Shown: positions 5,559-12,633 of the stretch, piece by piece
How the letters are laid out: every line of letters begins with the position of its first letter
How positions within the stretch are numbered: the stretch's first letter is position 1
Virus record (IMG/VR): IMGVR_UViG_3300044981_000204
Span: 1-64,000 of that record
Length of the DNA: 64,000 nt
Direction: 5' to 3' (one strand)
Source: a virus
The notes under the pieces: generated by a model
Told to the model about the DNA's origin: nothing
The model's input: the letters and a program-made list of their open reading frames with translations, nothing else
The model's database searches: none
Program-made: the position numbers and the translations under genes

Positions 5559-6059
5559 ATGCTACTGGTAAAGACGACGGCCTTGGCGAGGCTTGTCCTC
5601 GTCGGGACTTTTTCGTGGGTTTTTCTATGGTCGGAATCCCCAAAACCTTCAGCGGGTCCAACATACGTCAGGGCCACCGTCGCGGACCTGTTGGTTCTAC
5701 AGGCAGCCCTGCCCGTGCTGGACCAGGTTGAGGCGCCAACATTTAGGGCGGCCCAAAGGATCGCGCAGTTCAAGGCGGCCGCGACCGCCGCCATAGCTGC
5801 CGCCAACAAGGCGAAGATGGACCTGTTCAAGAAGTGGGGAAAGGACGACGGCAGGGGAAATATCCAGGTTCCGCCGGAGAAGATGGACGAGTTCCAGCCG
5901 GCGCTCCAAAAACTCCTATCGGAGCGGGTGGACGTTCAGCTGGAGCCCTTGCCGGTGTCGCTCCTGGACGGGATGACGAAGGTGCGCGTTGAGCTGGCGA
6001 CCGTGCTCGCGCCCTTCCTCGTAGACGACGCCAAGGCCCCCGCTGCGCCCGTCAAGTGA
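5559..6059 (+). CDS. Hypothetical phage protein, 166 aa, DUF1617-like pattern
   Basis: Leaderless-type ATG. After a hydrophobic N-terminus (about residues 8-25), a helical region reaches a segment with VPPEKMDEFQPALQKLLSER followed by VDVQLEPLPVSLLDG. The form 'polar-EF..-LL-E-V-hydrophobic strand' resembles DUF1617-type phage proteins, which is only a pattern impression. Other possibility: an unrelated small structural or regulatory protein. Confidence 0.5.
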   Translation: MLLVKTTALARLVLVGTFSWVFLWSESPKPSAGPTYVRATVADLLVLQAALPVLDQVEAPTFRAAQRIAQFKAAATAAIAAANKAKMDLFKKWGKDDGRGNIQVPPEKMDEFQPALQKLLSERVDVQLEPLPVSLLDGMTKVRVELATVLAPFLVDDAKAPAAPVK

Positions 6060-6073
6060 CCTAGGAAATTTTG

Positions 6074-6087
6074 GGAAAAATTTTTCC
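6074..6087. promoter_or_regulatory. A-tract palindrome
   Basis: GGAAAAATTTTTCC is a perfect 14-base palindrome, 15 bases after the stop of the 166-aa gene and about 25 bases upstream of the next -10 box. It could be an operator or UP-like element. Confidence 0.45.
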
Positions 6088-6111
6088 GAGCGCAGTTGGG
6101 TCGATCGATGG

Positions 6112-6117
6112 TACAAT
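6112..6117 (+). promoter_or_regulatory. -10 element placed for a leaderless transcript
   Basis: TACAAT, six bases, then the ATG at 6124. No Shine-Dalgarno site. Confidence 0.5.
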
Positions 6118-6123
6118 GGTCGC

Positions 6124-6852
6124 ATGCGTGAACTAGATAGGCGGTCGCTGTTGATGATGTCTATGGGGCTTCCCGTCGCCATATCTTCTGCTGTTCCAAA
6201 TGACTACCCGAGCCTTGGCGGTTCGGTCGGCTTCGCCGGCTACGCTCTTGGCGCTGTGCGGCGTCCCTCGTCGCTGGTTGAGGTGGACGGCTCGGTCGAG
6301 GTCGCGGAGCGGTCGGAAGATGGCGCAGTAGTAGGTCCTGGGCCCGAGCTTGCCGGTTTTAGGCCCGATCTCGCCCACCCGATCATATTAGACGTGGAGG
6401 CGCTCGTCCGGACGATCGCCGAAGAGGCGTCGATCGCGCTCATGGAGGGGCTGCAGGGGGAGTGCCCCCTAGTGCGGCCGAACTTCTGGTGCGTTGCTAG
6501 GCGAGGGGACCGGGTCTGGGTTGATCTTCCAGACGGCCCTTGCGCTGTGCCGCTCGACCGCTCCATCGTCGCCAGGGTCCGCCTGCGCGACGGCCTCAAG
6601 CTGTTCGACCGGGCGTACCGGTCGCTCGTTTGCGGACCCGCCCATCAGGCGCTGGTCAACTACGTGGCCAAGGTCCTCCGCGGGTCCATCGCGTGCGTGT
6701 CCGCTAGTCAACAGGTTCCCCTTGTTGGGGCAGTGGGCGCCGTGTCGTCGCCGGTCGGCTCCCCGTGGAGGGTCCGCGCGGTGCTGTACTATGATCCTGA
6801 AACCCTAACTCAGCGGCTTGACTTCGATCTGCTGCTGGGGGTGCTGTCGTGA
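6124..6852 (+). CDS. Hypothetical protein, 242 aa
   Basis: Starts MRELDRRSLLMMSMGLPVAI, which resembles a twin-arginine or Sec-type start (RR followed by a hydrophobic run), though the run is short. A Pro/Glu/Val-rich linker and an alpha/beta region around residues 80-240 follow. The stop overlaps the next start. No family recognised. Confidence 0.55.
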   Translation: MRELDRRSLLMMSMGLPVAISSAVPNDYPSLGGSVGFAGYALGAVRRPSSLVEVDGSVEVAERSEDGAVVGPGPELAGFRPDLAHPIILDVEALVRTIAEEASIALMEGLQGECPLVRPNFWCVARRGDRVWVDLPDGPCAVPLDRSIVARVRLRDGLKLFDRAYRSLVCGPAHQALVNYVAKVLRGSIACVSASQQVPLVGAVGAVSSPVGSPWRVRAVLYYDPETLTQRLDFDLLLGVLS

Positions 6853-7046
6853 TGGTGGGCGACGTCCTCGTCACCGCGTCCAAGAAGCAGTTCAGGGTCG
6901 TTGAATCGCAGCTCGTCGTCGAGGGCCAGGACTCCGAGGTCTTCGAAAAGTTGGAGGGGTCAGGTGCCACGGTGGGGGCGTTCGTCAGCGTGTTGCTGAG
7001 GGGGACTGGTTTCGTGGGGACCATTCGGTTCAAGAGGCTGGAGTAA
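6849..7046 (+). CDS. Hypothetical protein, 65 aa
   Basis: GTG at 6849 (or ATG at 6852) overlaps the previous stop. The product is beta-rich (DVLVTASKKQFRVVESQLVV) with a charged middle. No motif recognised. Confidence 0.5.
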   Translation: MMVGDVLVTASKKQFRVVESQLVVEGQDSEVFEKLEGSGATVGAFVSVLLRGTGFVGTIRFKRLE

Positions 7047-7056
7047 CGATCGTTGG

Positions 7057-7395
7057 TTGGGGTGTCCGTTGTTGGTTGGTTGGAAAAAATTCAAGCAGCT
7101 GGAGGCGAAGGTGGACGCTAACGCGCAAGCATTGGCCGCGGTGCAGTCCGCGGTGGCGAAGTACTCGGGGGACGTGGGTAAGCTGTTGTCCGACGTAAAG
7201 GACGCCCTGGCAAGGGCCCAGGCGTCGTTGGACTCGCTTAAGGCCCAGATAGCTGCCGGTAGTTCTGACGTGTCGGGGCCGCTCAACGAACTGGCTCAGG
7301 CGCTGGGACAGGCCGATTCTGCCGCGACTACCGCGGACTCGACCGTGGTGGCGTTCGACGTGCCTCCCGCGGCACCCGCGCCGGTCCCAGCTTAG
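7057..7395 (+). CDS. Coiled-coil protein, about 112 aa
   Basis: Best read from a TTG at 7057, but the start is uncertain. Heptad-like Ala/Leu/Val repeats from about residue 12 to 90 (for example LEAKVDANAQALAAVQSAVA) form a long coiled coil, followed by a Pro/Ala tail. Similar short coiled-coil proteins are common in lysis and tail regions of siphophages. Confidence 0.5.
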   Translation: MGCPLLVGWKKFKQLEAKVDANAQALAAVQSAVAKYSGDVGKLLSDVKDALARAQASLDSLKAQIAAGSSDVSGPLNELAQALGQADSAATTADSTVVAFDVPPAAPAPVPA

Positions 7396-7403
7396 GGACC
7401 ACC

Positions 7404-7640
7404 ATGAAGAAGTTGACGATGATGGAGTTTCGCAAACAACCCGGCGAACGGATTACCGACATAGTTCGCAACGGCGACTCGTTTCTTATCACGAAACAAG
7501 GAAAACCTGTCGCCATCCTTGCGCCTCCTCAACTGCTCAAGGACTTGGATGAGCGAGAATGCGTCATCCGTTCAGATGGGAGTTTTTCGGGCGGCGTCCC
7601 CCTCACCTTTAGGCGAAACCTTGGGGAGGGCGGGTACTAG
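7404..7640 (+). CDS. Phd/YefM-type antitoxin without a partner toxin
   Basis: The 78-aa protein begins MKKLTMMEFRKQPGERITDI and continues with NGDSFLITKQGKPVAILAPP, the characteristic Phd/YefM N-terminal DNA-binding fold (residues about 1-45) with the 'K.G.PVA.L' strand. No toxin-like gene is adjacent: the next gene overlaps its end by one base and is a lipase. A lone antitoxin could neutralise a host toxin or act as a repressor. Confidence 0.75.
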   Translation: MKKLTMMEFRKQPGERITDIVRNGDSFLITKQGKPVAILAPPQLLKDLDERECVIRSDGSFSGGVPLTFRRNLGEGGY

Positions 7641-8347
7641 TGGCTACCTTCGACCGTGACCAGTGCGTCAGGGAGCTCCTTCCCCTCGCCATGGCAGCGT
7701 ACTCGTTGGACCCCGGGTCGCAGCTTCCCTCGGGCTGGGGGTTGGTCTCAACAATTCAGCCCGACAACTTTGGGTTCATCGCCTCGAGGGTTGATGGGTC
7801 GGCCGGGTGCGCCTCTTTTAGGGGAACTAGGCAGCTGGACGAGTGGCTGGAGGACGCCGACTTCATCCCCACAGACTTCCTCTACGGCCCAGGCATCGTG
7901 CACTCCGGGTTCCAGGAGGCGTATGAGAAGGTGAGGCAGAGCGCCATGTCGGGCGTCGCATCGTTGTCGAAGGCTGCCGAACTTTGGGTGGTCGGGCACT
8001 CCCTAGGCGGCGCCCTAGCTCAGCTGCTTGCGGCAGAGCTGACGAGGGCCAGGACATGGACCTTCGCTTCCCCTCGGGCCGGCAAGGCGTCTTTCGCCGG
8101 GCAGTTCGCGAACCGCGAAGTCTGGAGGATCGCCAACGACCTGGACGTGGTGCCGCACCAGCCGAACACCTTCCTTGGGTATGCGGACGTTGGCAGCACT
8201 GTCCTGGTGCACCATTCCCCCACTCCCGAAGACGTTGCCAAGCTGTCTGGCCACCACGCAGCGTGGCTATCGGCCGTGCACTCGCTGGAGATCTCGTACC
8301 TCCCGGGCCTCCTTGCCTGGGGCGGCGCGCCCACGCCGGGCGCCTAG
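7640..8347 (+). CDS. Class 3 lipase (alpha/beta hydrolase)
   Basis: A 235-aa lipase_3-type esterase. It shows SFRGT (residues 59-63), HSGF (88-91), the nucleophile elbow GHSLGG with Ser121, Asp169 in NDLDVVP and His214 in HSLEISY, so the triad is complete. There is no signal peptide. GTG start at 7640, one base into the antitoxin stop. It lies directly before the GH25 lysozyme, so attack on host membrane lipids or an esterified envelope component during lysis is the natural inference. Phage lipases of this class are uncommon; mycobacteriophage LysB is a functional parallel only. Confidence 0.85.
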   Translation: MATFDRDQCVRELLPLAMAAYSLDPGSQLPSGWGLVSTIQPDNFGFIASRVDGSAGCASFRGTRQLDEWLEDADFIPTDFLYGPGIVHSGFQEAYEKVRQSAMSGVASLSKAAELWVVGHSLGGALAQLLAAELTRARTWTFASPRAGKASFAGQFANREVWRIANDLDVVPHQPNTFLGYADVGSTVLVHHSPTPEDVAKLSGHHAAWLSAVHSLEISYLPGLLAWGGAPTPGA

Positions 8348-8355
8348 CGCGGTCG

Positions 8356-8398
8356 GGCAACTTCCCAGTGTACTCGCGGTCCCGCCGCGCCGTACTAT
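8356..8398 (+). promoter_or_regulatory. Promoter with upstream GGCAACTT element
   Basis: GGCAACTT at 8356 and TACTAT at 8393 (37 bases apart) precede the lysozyme ATG at 8407 by only 8 bases after the -10 box, giving a near-leaderless transcript. Confidence 0.55.
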
Positions 8399-8406
8399 GG
8401 TAGTCG

Positions 8407-9090
8407 ATGGCCACGAACCAAACACCGGTCCTCCCGGGCTACAGCGGCGTGGTGGACCTATCACACTGGCAGGCCGAGGTGGACTTCGCGGCGGCGAAGG
8501 AGGGCGGCATCGTCGCCGTGGTCGTAAAGTGTACCCAGGGCACGAACTGGCTGGACGCGAAGTACTATGAGAGGTTCCAGGCGGCGACCGAGGCGGAACT
8601 CCTCGTCGGCAGCTACCACTTTGGTACCAACGAACCGGTAGCAGATCAGGTGGCGAACTTCCTCTCCCACGCCCACCACGGGCCAAGGGACCTGCTCGCC
8701 CAGGACTTTGAGTGGTTCGCCAAGTCCCAGGAGTCGCTGGACCAGGCGAGGGATTTCGCCGCGGAGGTTGAGCAGAAGGTTGGGAGGCCCATGGTCCTCT
8801 ACTCGGGCGCGGCGTTCCTCAAGCAGATGGGCGAGTTCGCCGCCGACTCGGTGCTCAACAGGTGCCCGCTGTGGGTTGCCGACTACAGGGTCCTCCCACA
8901 ACCCCCCGTTCCCCCTGGTTGGTCCACCTGGACCATGTGGCAGTACACTGATGGGTCGTCGGGTCACCATCCCCACGCGACCAAGGGTGTTGGGCCGTGC
9001 GACAGGAGCACGTTCAATGGATCGGCGGAGGACCTGGCCGCGTTCTTTTCGTCGGGAGGCGTGGTGCTGCCGCAGGTGGCGGGTGGCTGA
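8407..9090 (+). CDS. GH25-family endolysin (muramidase)
   Basis: The 227-aa protein is a glycosyl hydrolase family 25 lysozyme cleaving the MurNAc-GlcNAc bond of peptidoglycan. Visible signatures: VVDLSHWQ with Asp17, QDFEW with Asp100 and Glu102 (the DxE catalytic pair), WVADYR and the WQYTDG end of the barrel. No signal peptide and no separate cell-wall-binding domain, so release through a holin is expected. It overlaps the following membrane-protein gene. Confidence 0.9.
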   Translation: MATNQTPVLPGYSGVVDLSHWQAEVDFAAAKEGGIVAVVVKCTQGTNWLDAKYYERFQAATEAELLVGSYHFGTNEPVADQVANFLSHAHHGPRDLLAQDFEWFAKSQESLDQARDFAAEVEQKVGRPMVLYSGAAFLKQMGEFAADSVLNRCPLWVADYRVLPQPPVPPGWSTWTMWQYTDGSSGHHPHATKGVGPCDRSTFNGSAEDLAAFFSSGGVVLPQVAGG

Positions 9091-9361
9091 GGCTAGCAAC
9101 GGCGGGAGGCGGGTCTCGCTGAGCGTTGCGGTGCTGGGGCCGCTCGTGGCGGTCGTGTTGTGGCTCTTGGCTGATCGGTTCGTGGTGGGTACCCAGCTGA
9201 CGGCTGTTTCCGTCCGAGTCGCGGTCGTCGAGGAGGATTTTAGGCACTTCAGGGACCTGTGGGAGGTGCACATGCGGGACCATAGGTCCATAGAAGAGGG
9301 GCTGTCGACCATCAAGCAGCGCCAGAACCAGGTGTTCGACAAGCTCAAGATGTCTAGGTAA
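9083..9361 (+). CDS. Single-pass membrane protein with coiled coil (holin or spanin candidate)
   Basis: GTG at 9083 overlaps the lysozyme stop. One membrane segment (about residues 12-34, VAVLGPLVAVVLWLLADRF) is followed by a charged helical domain (HFRDLWEVHMRDHRSIEEG). This topology is seen in type III holins and in spanin-like phage proteins. Position supports a lysis role; no family is recognised. Confidence 0.6.
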   Translation: MAEASNGGRRVSLSVAVLGPLVAVVLWLLADRFVVGTQLTAVSVRVAVVEEDFRHFRDLWEVHMRDHRSIEEGLSTIKQRQNQVFDKLKMSR

Positions 9362-9375
9362 GTTGGAGGGTTGGT

Positions 9376-9429
9376 ATGTCGAACTTGCAAGATCCCCAGC
9401 GCCTGCTCGGCGACCTGTTGGGTCCGTGA
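9376..9429 (+). CDS. Tiny open frame, 17 aa, first of three coupled frames
   Basis: ATG behind GGAGGGTTGGT, reading MSNLQDPQRLLGDLLGP. Its TGA overlaps the next GTG (GTGA). It may instead be the true start of one gene whose frame has shifted. Confidence 0.35.
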   Translation: MSNLQDPQRLLGDLLGP

Positions 9430-9590
9430 CGGTACAGATTGAGCAGTTGAAGGTTGCCTGGAGGGAGGTGTCGGACGCGGCCGCCGAGCTCAGGGCACTG
9501 GATGAGCATGTCGTTGCCCTCCGGAGGACTGGGGCCGCGGTGACGGCCGCTGACATGGCCGCCGTCGACAGGAGTTGTCCGGCCTGGTGA
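9426..9590 (+). CDS. Coiled-coil protein, 54 aa, second of three coupled frames
   Basis: GTG start, TVQIEQLKVAWREVSDAAAE onward: a coiled-coil heptad pattern typical of small phage coiled-coil proteins. Its stop overlaps the GTG of the third frame. Confidence 0.45.
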   Translation: MTVQIEQLKVAWREVSDAAAELRALDEHVVALRRTGAAVTAADMAAVDRSCPAW

Positions 9591-9730
9591 GGAAGCTCTC
9601 GACCGCCGCGGCGAGGCTGGTGGCGGCGATCGGCAACCTTGAGAACGCGGTGGCGGCGGCAATCCTGCCGCTGTCCCTGCCCGACCCGGCACTTTCCACC
9701 GCTGTCCCGGTCTTGTCGGCTAAGAAGTAA
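9587..9730 (+). CDS. Ala-rich helical protein, 47 aa, third of three coupled frames
   Basis: GTG overlapping the previous TGA (GTGA). Reads RKLSTAAARLVAAIGNLENA, then a Pro/Leu tail ending SAKK. The helical pattern continues that of the previous frame, so a single ancestral gene with two -1 shifts is possible. Confidence 0.4.
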   Translation: MRKLSTAAARLVAAIGNLENAVAAAILPLSLPDPALSTAVPVLSAKK

Positions 9731-9740
9731 GGAGGCTCGC

Positions 9741-9929
9741 GTGATAGTTCTGATACCTGTGTTCGTGCTGCTGGTGGGCTTGCTGATGTACGTCATGTCG
9801 GCTAGGCCCGAGATAAAGATGATGGGGATTATCCTGTTTGCCTGCGGGGCCCTGGTGACCACTGAGTGCTTGGCGGGGGTCTGGGTGAAGCCACTCCCGG
9901 GGTCGAGCCAGGGCTCGGGCGGAAGGTAG
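9741..9929 (+). CDS. Two-helix membrane protein, 62 aa (holin-like)
   Basis: GTG at 9741 behind AAGGAGGCTCGC. Two hydrophobic helices (residues about 2-19 and 28-48) are joined by a short charged turn (SARPEIKMM), with a Gly/Ser tail. This is class II holin topology. Position after the endolysin supports the call. Confidence 0.6.
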   Translation: MIVLIPVFVLLVGLLMYVMSARPEIKMMGIILFACGALVTTECLAGVWVKPLPGSSQGSGGR

Positions 9930-9938
9930 GCTGAGCTG

Positions 9939-10439
9939 GTGGACTGGATAAAGCAGATATTGTTGCTCTTTATAGGCGGCTTGGTGAGCGCGAGCGTTGC
10001 GCTGTACCTATACAATAAGAAGCAACAAAACGAGAAGGAGAAGGACATCGCCCAGGACCACGAGAGGTTGGAGCGGCGCGTCGTGGAGCTTGAGAAGGCC
10101 CTGGCGTTGGTTAGTCAGACAGTTCTGCCGATATCCACTGTCTACCAAGCTATGTTGGTGCGGGAGTTGACGCACGCCCACACCCCCGTCGTCGATGCCC
10201 TGTTGGCGAAGGTTGGCATCCCCGGTGCCCTGTCCGAGCAGGACATGTTGGAACTTCAGAAGGCCCTCGAGCGACGCTATTCTGAGGTAGATCCTCAAAT
10301 TGGCGACGACGAGAGGGATGCGGCCAGGATATTCCCCATCATCATGAAGCGCGCGAAGGTTGAGCAAATGGTCATTGGGGCAGGACCGCTCAAGATAAAG
10401 TTTGCGACGGTTGCGGCTATTCCGCTGGAGGTCAAGTAG
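9939..10439 (+). CDS. Membrane-anchored coiled-coil protein, 166 aa
   Basis: GTG start. One N-terminal membrane helix (residues about 6-24), then a charged heptad coil (NEKEKDIAQDHERLERRVVE) and a mostly helical C-terminal domain. Could be a spanin-like or other lysis accessory protein. No family recognised. Confidence 0.55.
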   Translation: MDWIKQILLLFIGGLVSASVALYLYNKKQQNEKEKDIAQDHERLERRVVELEKALALVSQTVLPISTVYQAMLVRELTHAHTPVVDALLAKVGIPGALSEQDMLELQKALERRYSEVDPQIGDDERDAARIFPIIMKRAKVEQMVIGAGPLKIKFATVAAIPLEVK

Positions 10440-10460
10440 TGGGGGTTCGAGGGAGGCAGT

Positions 10461-10814
10461 GTGTCGGTTAACCTTGGCAACTTCGGCAGGTTGGACTTCG
10501 GCGACTGGCTCTATGGCCTGTTCGCCGCGATCATCGGCGGCGGCGCCACGGTTGTGGCATCGGCGTTTGGGCTCGTCATGATCGATCCTTCCCACTTCAA
10601 CCTACAGTCTCCGCAGTTCTACAAGGCCATCGGGACCATGTTCTTGGCAAGTGGCATCGTCAACGGCTTCATGTTCCTGCGCACGAAGCCACTGCCTGAT
10701 AAGGTAAAGACCACCGTCTTCACTAGCGAGAAGACCGACACGTCCGTTCCAAAGGTCAAGGAAGTCATGACCGTGAGGGAGACCACGGTGGAGAGCGTTC
10801 CTCCCGAAAAATAG
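10461..10814 (+). CDS. Two-helix membrane protein, 117 aa (holin candidate)
   Basis: GTG start behind GGGAGGCAGT. Hydrophobic helices at about residues 17-42 (LYGLFAAIIGGGATVVASAF) and 54-73, then a hydrophilic Lys/Thr/Val/Glu tail of about 40 residues. I have the impression that similar proteins occur in Acidobacteriota, but cannot verify it. Confidence 0.6.
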   Translation: MSVNLGNFGRLDFGDWLYGLFAAIIGGGATVVASAFGLVMIDPSHFNLQSPQFYKAIGTMFLASGIVNGFMFLRTKPLPDKVKTTVFTSEKTDTSVPKVKEVMTVRETTVESVPPEK

Positions 10815-10851
10815 TTGTTCGCCATCCCGCAACCCGATCGCCTCACCGTGG

Positions 10852-10857
10852 TAGTAT
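10852..10857 (+). promoter_or_regulatory. -10 element placed for a leaderless transcript
   Basis: TAGTAT, six bases, then the ATG at 10864; no ribosome binding site. Confidence 0.5.
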
Positions 10858-10863
10858 GGTATT

Positions 10864-11283
10864 ATGGTGGATATCAAGGATAGGCTGAGGTCGATGTTTC
10901 GGCAAGGGCCCGAGGGGCACTGGTTCTTGGAGGGGCGGGAGGTCGTTAGGCTAGATTCGGGCGAGGTCGTAACCACCATGCGGGCCGTGCACGCGGCATT
11001 CCTTGGACCGGTCCCGGGCGACGCTTGTGTAGTTTCGTCGTGTGATTTTAGGCTGTGCGGGGCCCCGGACCACCTCAAGCTTAGGCCGTCGAGTCGCAGG
11101 ATGCGGCCCCTAGACCTCAGCAATGTCGCAGGAGAACAAGGACGAGCGCAACAAGAGGTAGCCCCGAAGCACGGCGTGGCGCGGGAAGTGGGGAGGTTGT
11201 TCGACCTGGGAAATAGCCCGTCGCAGATTGGTTTGCGCCTCAACATCCCACTCGTGGACGTCCTCAAGTCGCTGAATTCTTGA
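10864..11283 (+). CDS. HNH-like DNA-binding protein with C-terminal helix-turn-helix
   Basis: The 139-aa protein has the layout of phage HNH proteins: a conserved 'AFLGPVPGDACVV' strand and then CDFRLCGAPDHLKL, matching the 'C...C..P.HL' half of HNH motifs. The first catalytic histidine is replaced by serine, so cleavage may be lost. The last 40 residues (VAREVGRLFDLGNSPSQIGL) resemble a helix-turn-helix. It may be a DNA-binding regulator derived from an HNH endonuclease. Confidence 0.55.
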   Translation: MVDIKDRLRSMFRQGPEGHWFLEGREVVRLDSGEVVTTMRAVHAAFLGPVPGDACVVSSCDFRLCGAPDHLKLRPSSRRMRPLDLSNVAGEQGRAQQEVAPKHGVAREVGRLFDLGNSPSQIGLRLNIPLVDVLKSLNS

Positions 11284-11299
11284 GGATCGAGGCGCGGTT

Positions 11300-11341
11300 G
11301 GCAACTTGTTGTGTTCGCGCAAGACAACTTGGCGCTACAAT
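11300..11341 (+). promoter_or_regulatory. Promoter with upstream GGCAACTT element
   Basis: GGCAACTT at 11300 and TACAAT at 11336 are 36 bases apart. A 36-base leader with TTAGGAGGTGG follows, ahead of the ATG at 11377. Confidence 0.6.
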
Positions 11342-11376
11342 GGGGGTGTTGTCGACTTTGTTAGGAGGTGGTTCAT

Positions 11377-11499
11377 ATGGCAGACGATGGCGGCGAGGTT
11401 CCTCCGGTTCCCCCAAATTCTCCCGTTCCCCCAGAAGCTTCTCCTGCTCCTGTTTCCGATCCTGTTGAGCAGGAAGATGGCGACGAAGACGGTAAGTAG
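11377..11499 (+). CDS. Proline-rich acidic peptide, 40 aa
   Basis: ATG behind a strong AGGAGGTGGTTCAT site. The product is almost entirely Pro, Glu, Asp, Ser and Val (for example PPVPPNSPVPPEASPAPVSD), so it is disordered. It precedes a membrane coiled-coil gene. Function unknown. Confidence 0.55.
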   Translation: MADDGGEVPPVPPNSPVPPEASPAPVSDPVEQEDGDEDGK

Positions 11500-11505
11500 C
11501 GTCCG

Positions 11506-11925
11506 ATGTCGTCTAGCGGTGACGGCGGTGGCTTCAGCTGGCCCATTTGGTTGGCTGGGATAGTTGGCATGGCCGTCACCGCCGCGCTCAACATCCTATA
11601 CAAGGCGCTGAGTATCCCTAGGCCCAAGGGGTTGGACCTAAGGAATGGTAGGAATGGGTCCGAGGAGTACTACAACTATGTGAGGAAGGTTAGACAGGAC
11701 CTGATGTCCGAGATCGCTGCGCTGAGGAACCAACGCGACAACGCGGCAGTTGAGTCGGACTCTAAGTTCTTGGACCTTAAGGAAGCCATGTCGTGCATAG
11801 AGCGCCAGCACCAGAAGGATAGGAGGGACATGCTGGAGAAGCTGGACGAGGTGGAGAGGACCCAAGCGGCCATCAGGAGGTTGCTTGAGTCTGGCGGGCC
11901 TTCGAGGTCCTCAGTACCACTATGA
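11506..11925 (+). CDS. Membrane-anchored coiled-coil protein, 139 aa
   Basis: One membrane helix at about residues 11-32 (WPIWLAGIVGMAVTAALNIL), then a basic segment and a long coiled coil (residues about 55-125). Last gene of the plus-strand lysis region. Its 3' end overlaps the reverse-strand membrane gene by 53 bases. Spanin or holin-accessory role is an inference from position. Confidence 0.55.
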   Translation: MSSSGDGGGFSWPIWLAGIVGMAVTAALNILYKALSIPRPKGLDLRNGRNGSEEYYNYVRKVRQDLMSEIAALRNQRDNAAVESDSKFLDLKEAMSCIERQHQKDRRDMLEKLDEVERTQAAIRRLLESGGPSRSSVPL

Positions 11926-12532
11926 CCCAAGCAATGAGGCACGAGAACCTAACGATGGCGAATGCCAGGTGGACCGTGAGCCACTTGATGTCTTCTCCTT
12001 TTTTGATGTTGACCATCCCAAGTAGGGCGTAGTTCATCAACCATAACGCTGTTATTCTTAGGTTCGAGGTCCCTGGTGGTCTGACTATGGTTGGCCTAAC
12101 TACCCAGTATGCTGCGGTAGAAACCGCAACGGTCGCAGCCGCGACGTAGAACCCTTGCCTATAGCTGTATAGTATGCTGAGGTTGAACTGGCTCTTGTAC
12201 GCTAGCATGGTTGAGGTCGTTACTCCCACGGCGAATAGGAGGCTCAACTTGAGAACGTAGGTTGGTTCGGTCTTCTTGAGGATGTACACAGTCCTCATGT
12301 GAAGCACTTCTGACGACTTGTAGCTTGCCTCAAGTATCATCAACACCTGGGAGGGGATCACCGCCACTAGGTCCATCCAGGCCCACGCGACGTAGCTGAA
12401 TTCGGCCGAAACTTGGGCTATTAGGTCAATCGCCATGCATAGCGTTAGGGACGGGAACTCGTAGCATAGTTTTGTCCTGAACACCAATAGGTATAGGAAG
12501 TACATGTGTGGTAGGTAGCAAGCCCTAATCAT
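11873..12532 (-). CDS. Polytopic membrane protein, reverse strand, 219 aa
   Basis: ATG at 12532 with AAGGA upstream and TATAAT at 12546-12551 (minus strand), so it has its own promoter. About five to six hydrophobic segments are visible, at about residues 10-50, 50-70, 95-112, 125-145, 165-178 and 185-207. It stands alone against the direction of its neighbours, convergent with the lysis genes and divergent from the fibre genes, which is the position of a moron. No family recognised. Confidence 0.6.
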   Translation of the reverse strand: MIRACYLPHMYFLYLLVFRTKLCYEFPSLTLCMAIDLIAQVSAEFSYVAWAWMDLVAVIPSQVLMILEASYKSSEVLHMRTVYILKKTEPTYVLKLSLLFAVGVTTSTMLAYKSQFNLSILYSYRQGFYVAAATVAVSTAAYWVVRPTIVRPPGTSNLRITALWLMNYALLGMVNIKKGEDIKWLTVHLAFAIVRFSCLIAWVIVVLRTSKARQTQATS

Positions 12533-12545
12533 GTGAATCCTTGCT

Positions 12546-12551
12546 ATTATA
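12546..12551 (-). promoter_or_regulatory. -10 element of the reverse-strand membrane gene
   Basis: Consensus TATAAT on the minus strand, 13 bases before the ATG at 12532, leaving a very short leader with AAGGA. Confidence 0.55.
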
Positions 12552-12552
12552 C

Positions 12553-12571
12553 AACACCTTTATGTGGTGTT
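12553..12571. promoter_or_regulatory. Inverted repeat between divergent promoters
   Basis: AACACC and GGTGTT arms around TTTATGT. It lies directly upstream of the minus-strand TATAAT and 15 bases before the plus-strand GGCAACTT. Operator for one or both promoters is possible. Confidence 0.4.
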
Positions 12572-12585
12572 TTCATCTTTGTTTT

Positions 12586-12627
12586 GGCAACTTAGCCAAT
12601 TACCCAAGGATTTCAGCAGTATATAAT
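12586..12627 (+). promoter_or_regulatory. Promoter with upstream GGCAACTT element
   Basis: GGCAACTT at 12586, then consensus TATAAT at 12622, 36 bases apart. Six bases after the -10 box is an in-frame GTG (12634), again the leaderless spacing; an ATG at 12628 touches the -10 box. Confidence 0.6.
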
Positions 12628-12633
12628 ATGTCC

